NCBI GenBank assembly: GCA_963663975.2
Contig: CAXXRA010000011.1
Location: 1 to 64,000 of the forward strand
Origin: JANQRX01 sp963663975
GTDB taxonomy: Bacteria > Pseudomonadota > Alphaproteobacteria > Rhizobiales > Kaistiaceae
Direction of reading: 5' to 3'
DNA: 64,000 nt
Below the pieces are notes generated by a model. The model was given only the letters and a program-made list of their open reading frames with translations. It ran no database searches and was not told where the DNA came from. Both the position numbers and the translations under genes were made by a program. This document shows positions 11,668 to 20,093 of the stretch, one piece after another (position 1 is the stretch's first letter; each line of letters begins with the position of its first letter).

Positions 11668-11889
11668 CTAAGCGATGGAGGGCCCGCCGCGGTTTACCGC
11701 TGGCGACTGGTCGCCAGCAAGATCGATCACGTAGCGACCGTTCGTCTCCTCGGTGACGGTACCGTGTCGGGTTGGCTTGCCGGCACCGCTGAGGGCCAAG
11801 CCAAAGAAACCGATGACATCCTTATGGAGCCCGGCGGGCAGGTCGAGGGCCACCAATTCGTCGAAATAGCTGATTCTGACCGGCTTCAT
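11668..11889 (-). CDS. possible small protein of unknown function
   Basis: 73 residues, MKPVRISYFDELVALDLPAG to the stop at 11668. Mixed hydrophobic and charged composition, no Cys, no signal peptide. The ATG has only a weak upstream GGGG. Not recognised; listed because no better reading exists here. Confidence 0.35.
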   Translation of the reverse strand: MKPVRISYFDELVALDLPAGLHKDVIGFFGLALSGAGKPTRHGTVTEETNGRYVIDLAGDQSPAVNRGGPSIA

Positions 11890-12315
11890 GGATGATGAAC
11901 CCCCAAGTGCACCGGCATCGTGCATCCGGCTGCGACCAAACCTTAGACGGTCGCCTCGTCGAGGCAAGTGTCCCGCCGAGCCACGGTCAGGTTGAGGTGG
12001 GCGATGCCACGCCAGCGGGTAAATAGAAGTCTGAAGGGGAACACGACGTGGCGCAACGCCGCCACGCTGGCCGAGTTGTTGCTGACCGCAACTGTGGCCA
12101 CGAGTTGTACCTTCGGCGCACAACTGGTGCCGACATTTCCGGGACAGGGGCAGACGCCGGCCACCACCGGATCGAATATCGTGCAGACGATTACCAACGG
12201 TCGCCAGGTGTGCCGGCGCGGCGATTAGCGTCAGGGGTCCGAAATCTGGCGCTCGGCGCAGTCCACCTGGAACGGGCTCGCACGGCCCGACCGACGGGCG
12301 GTCGCCCGCGACCTC

Positions 12316-12747
12316 GTGCAAGGCCAAATCGGGCCTATCCAGTTCCGGGACGTCATCGACCCGCAGATCACCAACATCGCCCGCGTCACCGGCGCCGGCA
12401 ACGTGGTTCAACTTTCCTATTCCGGAAACTTCACGCCGCCGGGGCAGCAGCCCGCCTACCAGACGCCGCTCGACATGCCGCTGACCATCCCGCCGCGCAT
12501 AGCGGGTTTCCACTACCGAACGTTCCTCCACTTCCTCTGCTACGAGTCGGAGGTCGTGCGCATCCGCGCCGAGATCGCCGATCGTTGTACCGCGGTAGGC
12601 CGGCAGATCGGTGCACAGGTTCGTGCCCTGCAAGCTCCGGTCGGTCAGGCTCAGTACGACTCGTGGATGGGGCCCGTTGATCTGGTGATCGCAACAGCCT
12701 CACACTTCTTCTTGCCACCATCGACGATGATACAATCCCACTGGTGA
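12316..12747 (+). CDS. possible coding remnant, unknown family
   Basis: The segment 12240-12640 reads like protein in this frame (FRDVIDPQITNIARVTGAG and YRTFLHFLCYESEVVRIRAE). The same frame is open upstream (11968-12228) but is separated by one in-frame TAG, so this may be a broken gene. The last 30 codons are antisense to the small secreted gene at 12651-12923 and are probably not real. Not recognised. Confidence 0.3.
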   Translation: MQGQIGPIQFRDVIDPQITNIARVTGAGNVVQLSYSGNFTPPGQQPAYQTPLDMPLTIPPRIAGFHYRTFLHFLCYESEVVRIRAEIADRCTAVGRQIGAQVRALQAPVGQAQYDSWMGPVDLVIATASHFFLPPSTMIQSHW

Positions 12748-12923
12748 CCCGGCGGCGGCGGAAGGTCCACGCCCATCTTCTCGAGTTTAGGCGGGGGCAT
12801 GGGTGGCAGTGTCGTGTAGCAAAACACATCCCCGTTGGAATTGGTAACACATGCGGCGAAAGCCGGAGTCGCCATCACGGAGATGAGGCCAACGGCGGCA
12901 GCGACGAGGGTTTTCTTGAACAT
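12651..12923 (-). CDS. small secreted protein
   Basis: 90 residues with a clear Sec signal peptide, MFKKTLVAAAVGLISVMATPAFA. The mature part has four Cys, a PPMPPPKLEKMG proline stretch and a GKKKCEAV segment. I chose the ATG at 12923 because AAAGGGTGA sits at good distance before it; an ATG eight codons upstream is less likely. Function unknown. The neighbours in the island are also small exported proteins. Confidence 0.6.
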   Translation of the reverse strand: MFKKTLVAAAVGLISVMATPAFAACVTNSNGDVFCYTTLPPMPPPKLEKMGVDLPPPPGHQWDCIIVDGGKKKCEAVAITRSTGPIHESY

Positions 12924-13038
12924 GGGCGTCACCCTTTGGGTTGGCATTGGTCGTCTCCGATCGGTTGATCGATCGTGATGACGGAACTTGTAATGTCGCG
13001 CCACTGAACCGGGCCTGAGATGCCGGTTCATCCCCCGT

Positions 13039-13233
13039 TCATCGACGAGACTTCCTGATCATGGGGCTGCGCGGACTTTGTGCATACCATGAATCAGACT
13101 GACAGTGTCCTGGACCCGACCGCCGGTAACCGAACGCACGACCGATCGACTTCAGCGACTCTCCTCGCTGCCAGCGATCCCACATCTCCGTCTTCTCTGC
13201 CGCCATATATCCAAGTCGCACCTTTCGAGCCAT
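13039..13233 (-). pseudogene. IS30-family transposase N-terminal remnant
   Basis: MARKVRLGYMAAEKTEMWDR and WQRGESLKSIGRAFGYR match the N-terminal helix-turn-helix of IS30-family transposases. Homology is lost after about 40 residues and no catalytic part remains. Confidence 0.6.
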
Positions 13234-13373
13234 CGCAACATCCTCCATCTCAAGTCCAAGACAAAGTGTTGCGTCGACCCGTTGAGACCACCCCCCAGAA
13301 CCGGTCATCGCGCAATCAGTCACGGATGTCGGCGAAGTGCCAAGAGCCGCCGTCGAGGCCTCAGGCTCAGGAC

Positions 13374-13465
13374 CTACTCCGGCGCACCGGCGGCCCGCAG
13401 GATGTCGGCAATCTCATCCTGTCCATGATGTATCGCGTATACGAGAGGCGTGGACGGTTATCCAG
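13374..13465 (-). pseudogene. ankyrin-repeat C-terminal fragment
   Basis: One ankyrin unit, TPLVYAIHHGQDEIADILRA-AGA, ends with a stop at 13374. Upstream the frame meets a TAA and then the lectin-like gene, so only the last repeat of a former ankyrin protein survives. It lies just downstream of, and on the same strand as, the lectin-like gene. Confidence 0.55.
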
Positions 13466-13473
13466 GGTTCGAC

Positions 13474-14118
13474 CTAGTCTGCAGCGAAGCAATAGAACAG
13501 TCCCGCGCCTCCGGATCTTGGCAGATCATCTTCACCACACCCGCGCGAGCCGTGTACGGAATTCCATGAAGTGCTCCCGCCGCCATGCCGGTCATGGTGC
13601 CCGACCTGCGCGCTGCCTTCGCCGGAGCTGGTCCAGCTGCTGCACGTATGATCATTTGGATCATTTCGGGAATAGGCTGTGCCGTCGGCCCTCGAACCCG
13701 TCAGAATGTCATGTTGGTTCGGTTGATCGCCGCGCCCGTTCACGCGATTGCCGTTTTCGTCCAAAGCGGTTCTTTTGACGATGTTTGGGCTCAGATGAAG
13801 CTCATCCAAATCGCTGGCGATCAATTCGCCACGAGCGTTATACCAAGGGCCGAGACCGATCCGATCGCGAGCTGAAATACTGCGTTGGCCTTCGATCTGG
13901 GTGCTCAAATAGGCGTGCCATGTGCGTCCGGTTGAACCTGCGGCCTCCGCTAGATTTGTGCAATGAGCGTCCGCACCTTCAAGGCCACCCAGATTTGCGC
14001 CCTGTCCCATGCCGACACTAGTGATGAAAAATCCCATCGGATGATCTTCAGCGGCCACAATCGGCGAACTCATTAAGAACACCATCCCTGCCGAAGCTAC
14101 TATTCTGGTAACGTTCAT
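13474..14118 (-). CDS. secreted lectin-like protein
   Basis: 214 residues. Signal peptide MNVTRIVASAGMVFLMSSPIVAA, then a domain seen in proteobacterial proteins annotated as lectins: FFITSVGMGQGANLGGLEGA, DAHCTNLAEAAG, RTWHAYLST, GLGPWYNARGELIASD, QHDILTGSRADG, and CSSWTSSGEGSAQVGHHDR to GLFYCFA. Conserved Cys and the closing TSWNSVHGSRGC block suggest disulfides. By analogy it binds carbohydrate or protein outside the cell; no ligand can be inferred. It is the best-preserved cargo of the tRNA-Phe element. Confidence 0.75.
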   Translation of the reverse strand: MNVTRIVASAGMVFLMSSPIVAAEDHPMGFFITSVGMGQGANLGGLEGADAHCTNLAEAAGSTGRTWHAYLSTQIEGQRSISARDRIGLGPWYNARGELIASDLDELHLSPNIVKRTALDENGNRVNGRGDQPNQHDILTGSRADGTAYSRNDPNDHTCSSWTSSGEGSAQVGHHDRHGGGSTSWNSVHGSRGCGEDDLPRSGGAGLFYCFAAD

Positions 14119-14512
14119 TTCGGTTCCCTCTCCCGGTTGTGCAAATACTTGGCATCAAAACAAAAACGCCGATGATCTGACTGCGCAGGTCTGACATTGA
14201 ATTGCCGCACTGGCCTGACCGTTGGCGGTAGAGTGGAGTTTATTGCGGAGTTTGAAACGAGTCGAGTGGTGCTTGAATGGCTCAATCGCCGACGGGGTTT
14301 TGTGCCATCGCCCACTTCCGGGTCAAGTGGCCGAAAAGTGCCAATAACCGCCGTCAGCCGCGCGGCATGCGGCGAGAAGATCGACTGATTTACACCGTCT
14401 GATCTGAGCCCTTAGCGCCCCGAACAAATCCTCGACTGGCGCCTGTCCCGGAACTATTAGAGGTGTGAGCCAATGCTGCCGTTAACTGTGATTTCGGAGA
14501 GGACGAGACGAC

Positions 14513-15637
14513 ATGGCTGACTACAATCCGAGAAACGAGCGGATCAAGAAGAAGTATTTTCATCTGCTGGCCGAAGCCGATCAAAAAAGTCCGGCTACAA
14601 TCGATGGCGTCCGAAAGGCGATCCACCGCTTCGAGTCGTATACGGGTTTCAAGGACTTCGCGACCTTCCACAAAGGCCAAGCGGTCGGTTTCAAGAAACA
14701 CATGGCCGCGACGAAGGCCACACAATCCGGAAAGCCAATCAGCCAGGCGACGGTCCTGACGACCGTTCATGCGCTTCAGGAATTTTTCCGCTGGCTGGCG
14801 CGCGAGCCGGGCTACAGAGCCAGAATCCAAACGGCCGACATTCGCTACCTGAATCTTTCGCGCAAGGACATGTCGGCAGCAAGGGCGCCCAGAACCAAGA
14901 AGGTTCCGACGATTGAGCAAATCCGGACCGCGGTCAGCGGGATGCCGGCAAACACCGATATCGAATGTAGAAATCGGGCGCTCATGGCGTTCACGATTGT
15001 GACGGGCATGCGGGACAGCGCGATCGCGTCGCTGCGTCTGAAACACGTCGATTTGGACCGTCGCCTTGTCATGCAGGTGCCTGGCGAGGTCAAGACCAAG
15101 TTCTCGAAGCGTATCGAGACCTACTTCTTTCCGGTCGGCAACGATCTGGAGGACCTGATTGTCGACTGGGTCAGATACCTGCAAGGGGTCAAGCTGTTCG
15201 GCCATGATGATCCAGTATTTCCCCGCACTGCCATCCTGCAGGACGAAAGCCTCAGTTTCCGCGCCGCTGGCGTCGAACCGAAATTCTGGTCAACCGCAGG
15301 GCCGATCAGAACGATTTTCAAGGAAGCCTTTGCTCAAACGGGTCTTGAGTACTTCACCCCCCACACTTTCCGCACCACACTTACGATTCTTGGTGAGCGC
15401 ATCTGCAAGACGCCCGAGGAGTTCAAGGCGTGGTCACAGAACCTAGGTCACGAGAGCCCGCTCACCACGTTCACCAGCTACGGACAAGTATCTCTGCACC
15501 GGCAAGGTGACCTGATCCGGAATGCAGGCAAGTCTGGGAGCCGCGAGGACAAGCTCGATCGGTTGCTCGAATTGGTGGAAGGAGTCGTCGCTGGACGACT
15601 TAAGGGCACCTCTAAAAATCCCTGTTCCGAGCCTTGA
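14513..15637 (+). CDS. tyrosine integrase of the tRNA-Phe element (C-terminus altered by IS)
   Basis: About 374 residues. N-terminal core-binding domain (about 15-115), then the catalytic domain with Arg in TGMRDSAIASLRL, Lys in KTKFSKRIETYF, His and Arg in HTFRTT, His in NLGHES and Tyr in SYGQVS: the full tyrosine-recombinase set. GGAGAGGACGAG supports the ATG at 14513. IS5 copy 2 (target TTAA) replaced the last codons: the protein now ends GRLKGTSKNPCSEP, and the original would have ended GRLKSTDLESAQ with TAA at 16926-16928. As only the tail changed, activity could survive. It lies next to the intact tRNA-Phe. Confidence 0.88.
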   Translation: MADYNPRNERIKKKYFHLLAEADQKSPATIDGVRKAIHRFESYTGFKDFATFHKGQAVGFKKHMAATKATQSGKPISQATVLTTVHALQEFFRWLAREPGYRARIQTADIRYLNLSRKDMSAARAPRTKKVPTIEQIRTAVSGMPANTDIECRNRALMAFTIVTGMRDSAIASLRLKHVDLDRRLVMQVPGEVKTKFSKRIETYFFPVGNDLEDLIVDWVRYLQGVKLFGHDDPVFPRTAILQDESLSFRAAGVEPKFWSTAGPIRTIFKEAFAQTGLEYFTPHTFRTTLTILGERICKTPEEFKAWSQNLGHESPLTTFTSYGQVSLHRQGDLIRNAGKSGSREDKLDRLLELVEGVVAGRLKGTSKNPCSEP

Positions 15638-16896
15638 TCGGTTATAATCCGGACGGTTTGGCGCGTAGATGTGGGGAACCGACCATGGGCCAAATGGGCT
15701 TTTTCGACATCGCGAATCGGTATGCCGGCCTGGACGCCAAGAACGATCCTTTGGCGAGGATCGACGCGGTGGTTCCGTGGGAGAATTTCCGTGCCCGCCT
15801 GGAGGCGATCTGGCGCAAGCCGGCCGAGGAACGGAAGTCGCCGGCGGGGCGAAAGCCCTGGGACGCGGTGGCGATGTTCAAGGCGATCGTTCTCTGCGAG
15901 CTTTACAATCTCTCGGACGACCAAGTGGAGTACCAGCTTCGCGACCGCCTCTCGTTCATGCGGTTCGTAGGGTTCGGTCTTGAGGACAAGGTCCCCGACG
16001 CCAAGACGGTGTGGCTCTACCGGGAACAGTTGGCGCGGGCGGGCATGGTCGAGGCGTTGTTCGAGGACTTCGACGGCTATCTGGAGAAGCAGGGCTACCT
16101 GGCGATGGGCGGCCAGATCATCGACGCGTCGATCGTACCGGTCCCCAAGCAGCGCAACAGCCGTGACGACAACGCGCGGATCAAGGATGGCGAGACGCCG
16201 GAGGGCTGGAAGGACCAGCCGGCCAAGCGGTCGCAGAAGGACACGGACGCACGGTGGACAAAGAAGCATGGCAAGAGCCACTACGGTTACAAGAACCATG
16301 TCAACGTGGACCGCCGGCACAAGCTGGTGCGGCGTTACCAGGTGACCGACGCGGCGGTGCACGACAGCCAGGTCGTGGAGGACATCCTTGATCCGGACAA
16401 CACGGCCTCGGACGTGTGGGCGGACAGCGCCTATCGGTCGGCGGAGATCGAGGCGAAGCTGAAGGAGAAGGGCCTGAACAGCCGCATCCACCGCAAGGGG
16501 CATCGCGACAAGCCGCTGAGCGAGCGGGAGAAGCGGGGCAACAAGGCCCGTTCGAAGGTGCGGGCGCGCGTCGAGCACGTGTTCGGGGCCCAGAGCAACG
16601 ACATGGGCGGGACGCTGGTGCGCAGTATCGGGCTGGTACGGGCGAGGGCGCGGATCGGGCTGAAGAACCTCGCCTAAAACATGCGCCGCCTGGTGCAGCT
16701 GGAGCGTCTCGCCGCGGCGGCGCCAACGTGATGGTCATCAGGGGAGAAGTCTGCCTGGAGCCCCCATTGACAGGGAAACAGACCCGCCGGGGAGCCGGAG
16801 AAGGCCGAAAACCCAGACGCCAACCCCGCTCATGACCCGCGAGAACCGCACAACCTGTCGAGTTTCACGTCAGTCGCATTATTTTTCGAGGTGCCC
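15604..16896 (+). mobile_element. IS5-family insertion sequence, copy 2
   Basis: 1293 bp with GGGCACCTC ends and a perfect 4-bp target duplication TTAA (15600-15603 and 16897-16900). Inserted in the last codons of the integrase. Same orientation as copies 1 and 3. Confidence 0.95.
15685..16677 (+). pseudogene. IS5-family transposase, copy 2, nonsense-truncated
   Basis: Identical in protein to copy 3 except that a Tyr codon TAC has become TAA at 16675-16677 (CGCCTAAAAC against CGCCTACAAC), removing the last 18 residues. The DDE residues are before the stop. Whether the shortened enzyme works is unknown; it could be trans-complemented by copy 1 or 3. Confidence 0.85.
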
Positions 16897-16984
16897 TTAA
16901 GTCAACTGACCTGGAATCGGCGCAATAATGCGGTTTTTGTCGCGTTGGTCCATTTGTGAGGCGAGAGCCAGATACGGGGCTTCA

Positions 16985-17003
16985 GGTACCACTACGGTAC
17001 CAT
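16985..17003. repeat. GGTACC motif pair, right end of island
   Basis: GGTACCACTACGGTACCAT, about 70 bp inside the tRNA-side attachment repeat; pairs with 10377-10395. Confidence 0.4.
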
Positions 17004-17073
17004 GAGTGACAAATCACATGCGTTCTGCCTGGCGCAGCGACGACTAACAGAATGAAATCGTTCGGAAAAATAG

Positions 17074-17149
<76 letters not shown>

Positions 17150-17541
17150 CGACGGGCGAAAACCGGACTGCCAGGGCCGTCCTCGCCGCGCGCCGGGCGG
17201 TTATATTGAAACCAAACTGGGGTGTCCAGCGGCGCCCCATCGGTCGCCGCGCGCGAAATCTGTACGCCTCGATCAGCCGCTGCGCCGGCCCGCCTTAGCG
17301 GGTTTTTCGCACTTGGCCAGAGCGCGGCGAAAGGTATCAAACGCTTGAGATCAGCCGCCTCGACCAACGGCGCCCGACCGCTGCTTGGATTGGCGGGCGC
17401 AATGCGCCGGTTCCGCTGATCCAGCAGCGGCAGCAGCGCGAGGGCAGGGCGCCAACAAATTTTCAACCACCCGGGAGAGGCGTGCACCGAGGCTGCCGGC
17501 GCGCCCGATCTTGCTCCGCCGGGTCAAACCGGCGAGGCACG
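17150..17541. other. intergenic, no gene seen
   Basis: GC-rich sequence between tRNA-Phe and the stop of the alpha/beta hydrolase. No convincing coding frame, repeat or hairpin noticed; the tRNA promoter must lie in its left part. Confidence 0.5.
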
Positions 17542-18216
17542 CTACAGCCCGCCGATCCAGGTCGCCAGGCGCCCGGCCAGTTCGTCGATCACCTCGTCCG
17601 GCTTGCGGCCGGCCGCCTTCGGCAGGCGGAAGGAATGATTGCCGCCCTCGATCAGCTGCAGGTTGGCCAGCGGCTTCAGCCGTTTGCACAGCGGCTCGAT
17701 CAGGTCGAGTTTGGCGAAATCGTCGCTTGTGCCCTGCAGAAAAAGCATCGGGATAGCGACATCGGCCAAATGATCGCCGCGTTCATCGCCCGGCTTGCCC
17801 GGCGGGTGGAGGGGAAAACCCAAAAATGCCAGCCCCTTGACCCCGGGCATGGGTTCGGCCGCCTGGGCCTGCGAGGTCATGCGGCCGCCGAAGGATTTGC
17901 CGCCGGCGAACAGGGCGGCACCGGGTGCCTGCCGGCCGGCCTCGGCCGCCGCCGCCCGCACCGCCGCATGAGCGATCCTCGGGCTATCGGGGCGCCGGCT
18001 GCCGCGCTCCATGTACGGAAACTGATAGCGCAGCGTGCCGATCCGCCGTTCGGCCAGGGCCGCAGCCATGCCGGCCAGGAAAGGGTGCGTCATGCCCGCG
18101 CCGGCGCCATGGGCGAGAATGTAGACCGCACCCGCGCCGGCGGGCAGGGTGAGCAGCGCCGACACGCGGCGCTCGTCGTCGACGTCAATGGTCAGCTCGG
18201 TCGGCTCGATGCTCAT
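17542..18216 (-). CDS. alpha/beta-hydrolase (KANL3/Tex30-type dienelactone-hydrolase-like)
   Basis: 224 residues. Hydrolase-fold landmarks: strand plus oxyanion loop ILAHGAGAGMTHPF, nucleophile elbow GGKSFGGRM with the Ser, Asp region FLQGTSDDF, and His in EGGNHSFRLP. The start ATG at 18216 overlaps the yacG stop by 4 bp, implying translational coupling. Substrate is unknown; this family is often misannotated as dienelactone hydrolase. Cytoplasmic, no signal peptide. Confidence 0.85.
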   Translation of the reverse strand: MSIEPTELTIDVDDERRVSALLTLPAGAGAVYILAHGAGAGMTHPFLAGMAAALAERRIGTLRYQFPYMERGSRRPDSPRIAHAAVRAAAAEAGRQAPGAALFAGGKSFGGRMTSQAQAAEPMPGVKGLAFLGFPLHPPGKPGDERGDHLADVAIPMLFLQGTSDDFAKLDLIEPLCKRLKPLANLQLIEGGNHSFRLPKAAGRKPDEVIDELAGRLATWIGGL

Positions 18217-18437
18217 GCCACCGAATCCTTCTCGCCGCTGCCGGGCTGCTCTTCCGCCGACGCAATCGCATAGGCCCCGGACAGCCAGCGATTGAGGTCG
18301 ACGTCGGCGCAGCGTTGTGAACAGAAGGGGTGGAGTTCGCGAGCCGACGGCTTGCCGCAGTTCGGGCACTGACGGGCCTTGCGCAGCGGCACCACATTGT
18401 CGGCCAGGCCGGGCAGGCTATGGGGTTTCGGCGGCAT
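18213..18437 (-). CDS. yacG: DNA gyrase inhibitor YacG
   Basis: 74 residues, zinc finger Cys24-x2-Cys27-x11-Cys39-x3-Cys43 followed by the family motif DLNRWLSG. YacG binds GyrB and blocks DNA binding. The MITE ends two bases before the ATG, and the inverted repeat supplies the only SD-like sequence (GAAAGGG, 8 bp before ATG), so its original leader has been replaced. Confidence 0.9.
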   Translation of the reverse strand: MPPKPHSLPGLADNVVPLRKARQCPNCGKPSARELHPFCSQRCADVDLNRWLSGAYAIASAEEQPGSGEKDSVA

Positions 18438-18438
18438 C

Positions 18439-18849
18439 TAGAGCCCTTTCAACCAACTCTGAGCCATTCTGACGGGCGATCTTGCGCCAATTCCTGCGCA
18501 GGCTGCCGACCGGTCCTCCAGGCCCCATTCCTCGCCAAGCCAAACGCCTTGGGCCACCGGCGAAGCGGTCGAGGTCTTGCGCCGGGCTCGTTGCACGCAG
18601 GACCACATCGCCCAGGAACTCGGCCTCAGCCGGGCGACCGTCAGCCGTATTCTCAAGCGGCGTGGCCTCAGCCTGTTGTCCGCCCTCGAGCCCAACCAGC
18701 CACGCCCGCGCTATGAGCGCGAAACGCCAGGCGAAATCATCCATATGGACATCTCTCGACCGTATCCAGATACGCTCATCGAACCCTCACTTGATCTTGT
18801 CACGAAATCACTCCGTCAGAATGGCTCAGAGTTGGTCGAAAGGGCTCTA
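18439..18849. mobile_element. MITE-like element with a captured IS481 transposase fragment
   Basis: Ends are a near-perfect long inverted repeat: TAGAGCCCTTTCAACCAACT... on the left and its complement ending GGTCGAAAGGGCTCTA on the right, flanked by TA on both sides. The outer parts match the 23149-23359 element; the centre (about 18510-18752) is a piece of IS481 transposase (RARCTQDHIAQELGLSR, PRYERETPGEIIHMD) homologous to 22355-22598. No complete gene inside. Confidence 0.75.
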
Positions 18850-19476
18850 TTCCGGACTGATCCAGTTGAACTGCACAGGATAACCCTCGCCCGAGAGCAG
18901 GCCCAGGCTTTCGTGCAGAGGCAGGCCGACGACGTTGCTGTAGGAGCCGATCAGCTTGACGACGAAGGCGCCGGCGAAGCCCTGGATGGCATAGCCGCCG
19001 GCCTTGCCCCGCCACTCGCCCGAGGCGATGTAGGAATCAACGTCCTGGCGCGACAGCCGCTTGAAGCGCACCCTTGTCTCGACCAGACGCTGGCGCACCT
19101 GCCCCGCGGGATTGATCAGACAGAGCGCGGTGAAAACGCGGTGCGAGCGACCGGAAAGCTGGCGCAGACTGGCCGCCGCCTGGTCGATCGAGTCCGCCTT
19201 GCCGAGGATTCGCCGCCCGACCGCCACCACGGTGTCACCGGCCAGCACCAACGCGCCCTTCAGGTCCGGTTCCTCCTCCAGCGCCTTGGCCGCGGCCTCT
19301 GCCTTTTCCCGCGCCAGTCGCTTGGCCAGGCTGCGAGGCGGCTCGTTGCGGCGTGGCGTTTCGTCGATGGTCACCGGCATCAGGCGGTCCGGCTCCACCC
19401 CGATCTGGGCGAGAAGCGCCAATCGCCGCGGCGATCCGGACGCCAGTACAAGTTTCAGCCGGCCGGCCATGGACAT
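18847..19476 (-). CDS. maf: Maf family nucleotide pyrophosphatase
   Basis: 209 residues. N-terminal LVLASGSPRR, AGDTVV and the GKAGGYAIQGFAG block are Maf/YhdE signatures. It hydrolyses non-canonical or modified NTPs (dTTP/UTP or m7GTP types) in the cytoplasm. The stop TAG at 18847-18849 is formed from the TA target and the first G of the MITE, right after FNWISPE, so the native stop may have differed. The clustering with yacG, UPF0262, hisD and murA is typical of alphaproteobacteria. Confidence 0.93.
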   Translation of the reverse strand: MSMAGRLKLVLASGSPRRLALLAQIGVEPDRLMPVTIDETPRRNEPPRSLAKRLAREKAEAAAKALEEEPDLKGALVLAGDTVVAVGRRILGKADSIDQAAASLRQLSGRSHRVFTALCLINPAGQVRQRLVETRVRFKRLSRQDVDSYIASGEWRGKAGGYAIQGFAGAFVVKLIGSYSNVVGLPLHESLGLLSGEGYPVQFNWISPE

Positions 19477-19607
19477 CCCCGAATCTGTTCGGCGCCGATG
19501 AGAACGGTATCAGGCGCCGGGAAAAATCACCGGTAGCCGATCGCCGGGCGAAAGTGAACCGGGCGAAACGAGCGCCGGCGGGCAGCGCGGGAGCTGCGCG
19601 CGCCGGC

Positions 19608-20093
19608 TCAGCCCTGCAGGCGCAGCGAACAGACCAGCGTGAACAGGCGACGCGAGGTCGGGAAGTCGATCTCGACCTTGCCTTCGAGCTGTTCGCGCAG
19701 GATCTCGGCGCCCTGATCATGCAGGCCGCGGCGGCCCATATCGATCGCCTCGATCTGTGCCCGCTGCGCGGCGCGCTTCGCCTTGCGATAGGAATCGCAG
19801 ATCAGAAAATAGTCCTTCACCACCCGCCTGAGCGGGGTCAGCGACACGGTCTGGTGCGCCACCGCCTGGCCGTCCTGGTCGGCGATGTCGAGCCGGAGAC
19901 GGCCCTCGCTCACCGACAGGCTGAGCCTGAACGCACCGGCATGACCGACGGGGCGAAAGACGTTCTCAGACAACAGATCGCGAATGGCGACCGCGCGTTC
20001 GTCGCTGAAGAAACTGGCCGCGGCGGCCGCGGGCGGCGCGTCGATGTCGACCGCCACCAGCCGACCTGCAGGGGTTTCGGACGGCGAGGTCAT
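19608..20093 (-). CDS. UPF0262 family protein
   Basis: 161 residues. Recognised by SDERAVAIRDLLSENVF, VVKDYFLICDSYRKA and GRRGLHDQGAEIL. Function is not established; the family is confined largely to alphaproteobacteria and sits next to hisD, as here. Its ATG overlaps the hisD stop by 4 bp, suggesting coupled translation. The usual infA between this gene and maf is absent from the 130-bp gap. Confidence 0.9.
   Translation of the reverse strand: MTSPSETPAGRLVAVDIDAPPAAAAASFFSDERAVAIRDLLSENVFRPVGHAGAFRLSLSVSEGRLRLDIADQDGQAVAHQTVSLTPLRRVVKDYFLICDSYRKAKRAAQRAQIEAIDMGRRGLHDQGAEILREQLEGKVEIDFPTSRRLFTLVCSLRLQG

Noticed and set aside
11668..12633. 321-codon minus-strand frame in the island
   Set aside because: Composition is unlike protein over most of its length; only its last 73 codons are kept as a weak candidate.
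17482..18273. Plus-strand frame opposite the alpha/beta hydrolase
   Set aside because: Mirror frame; the minus strand carries the nucleophile elbow and overlaps yacG by 4 bp as in an operon.
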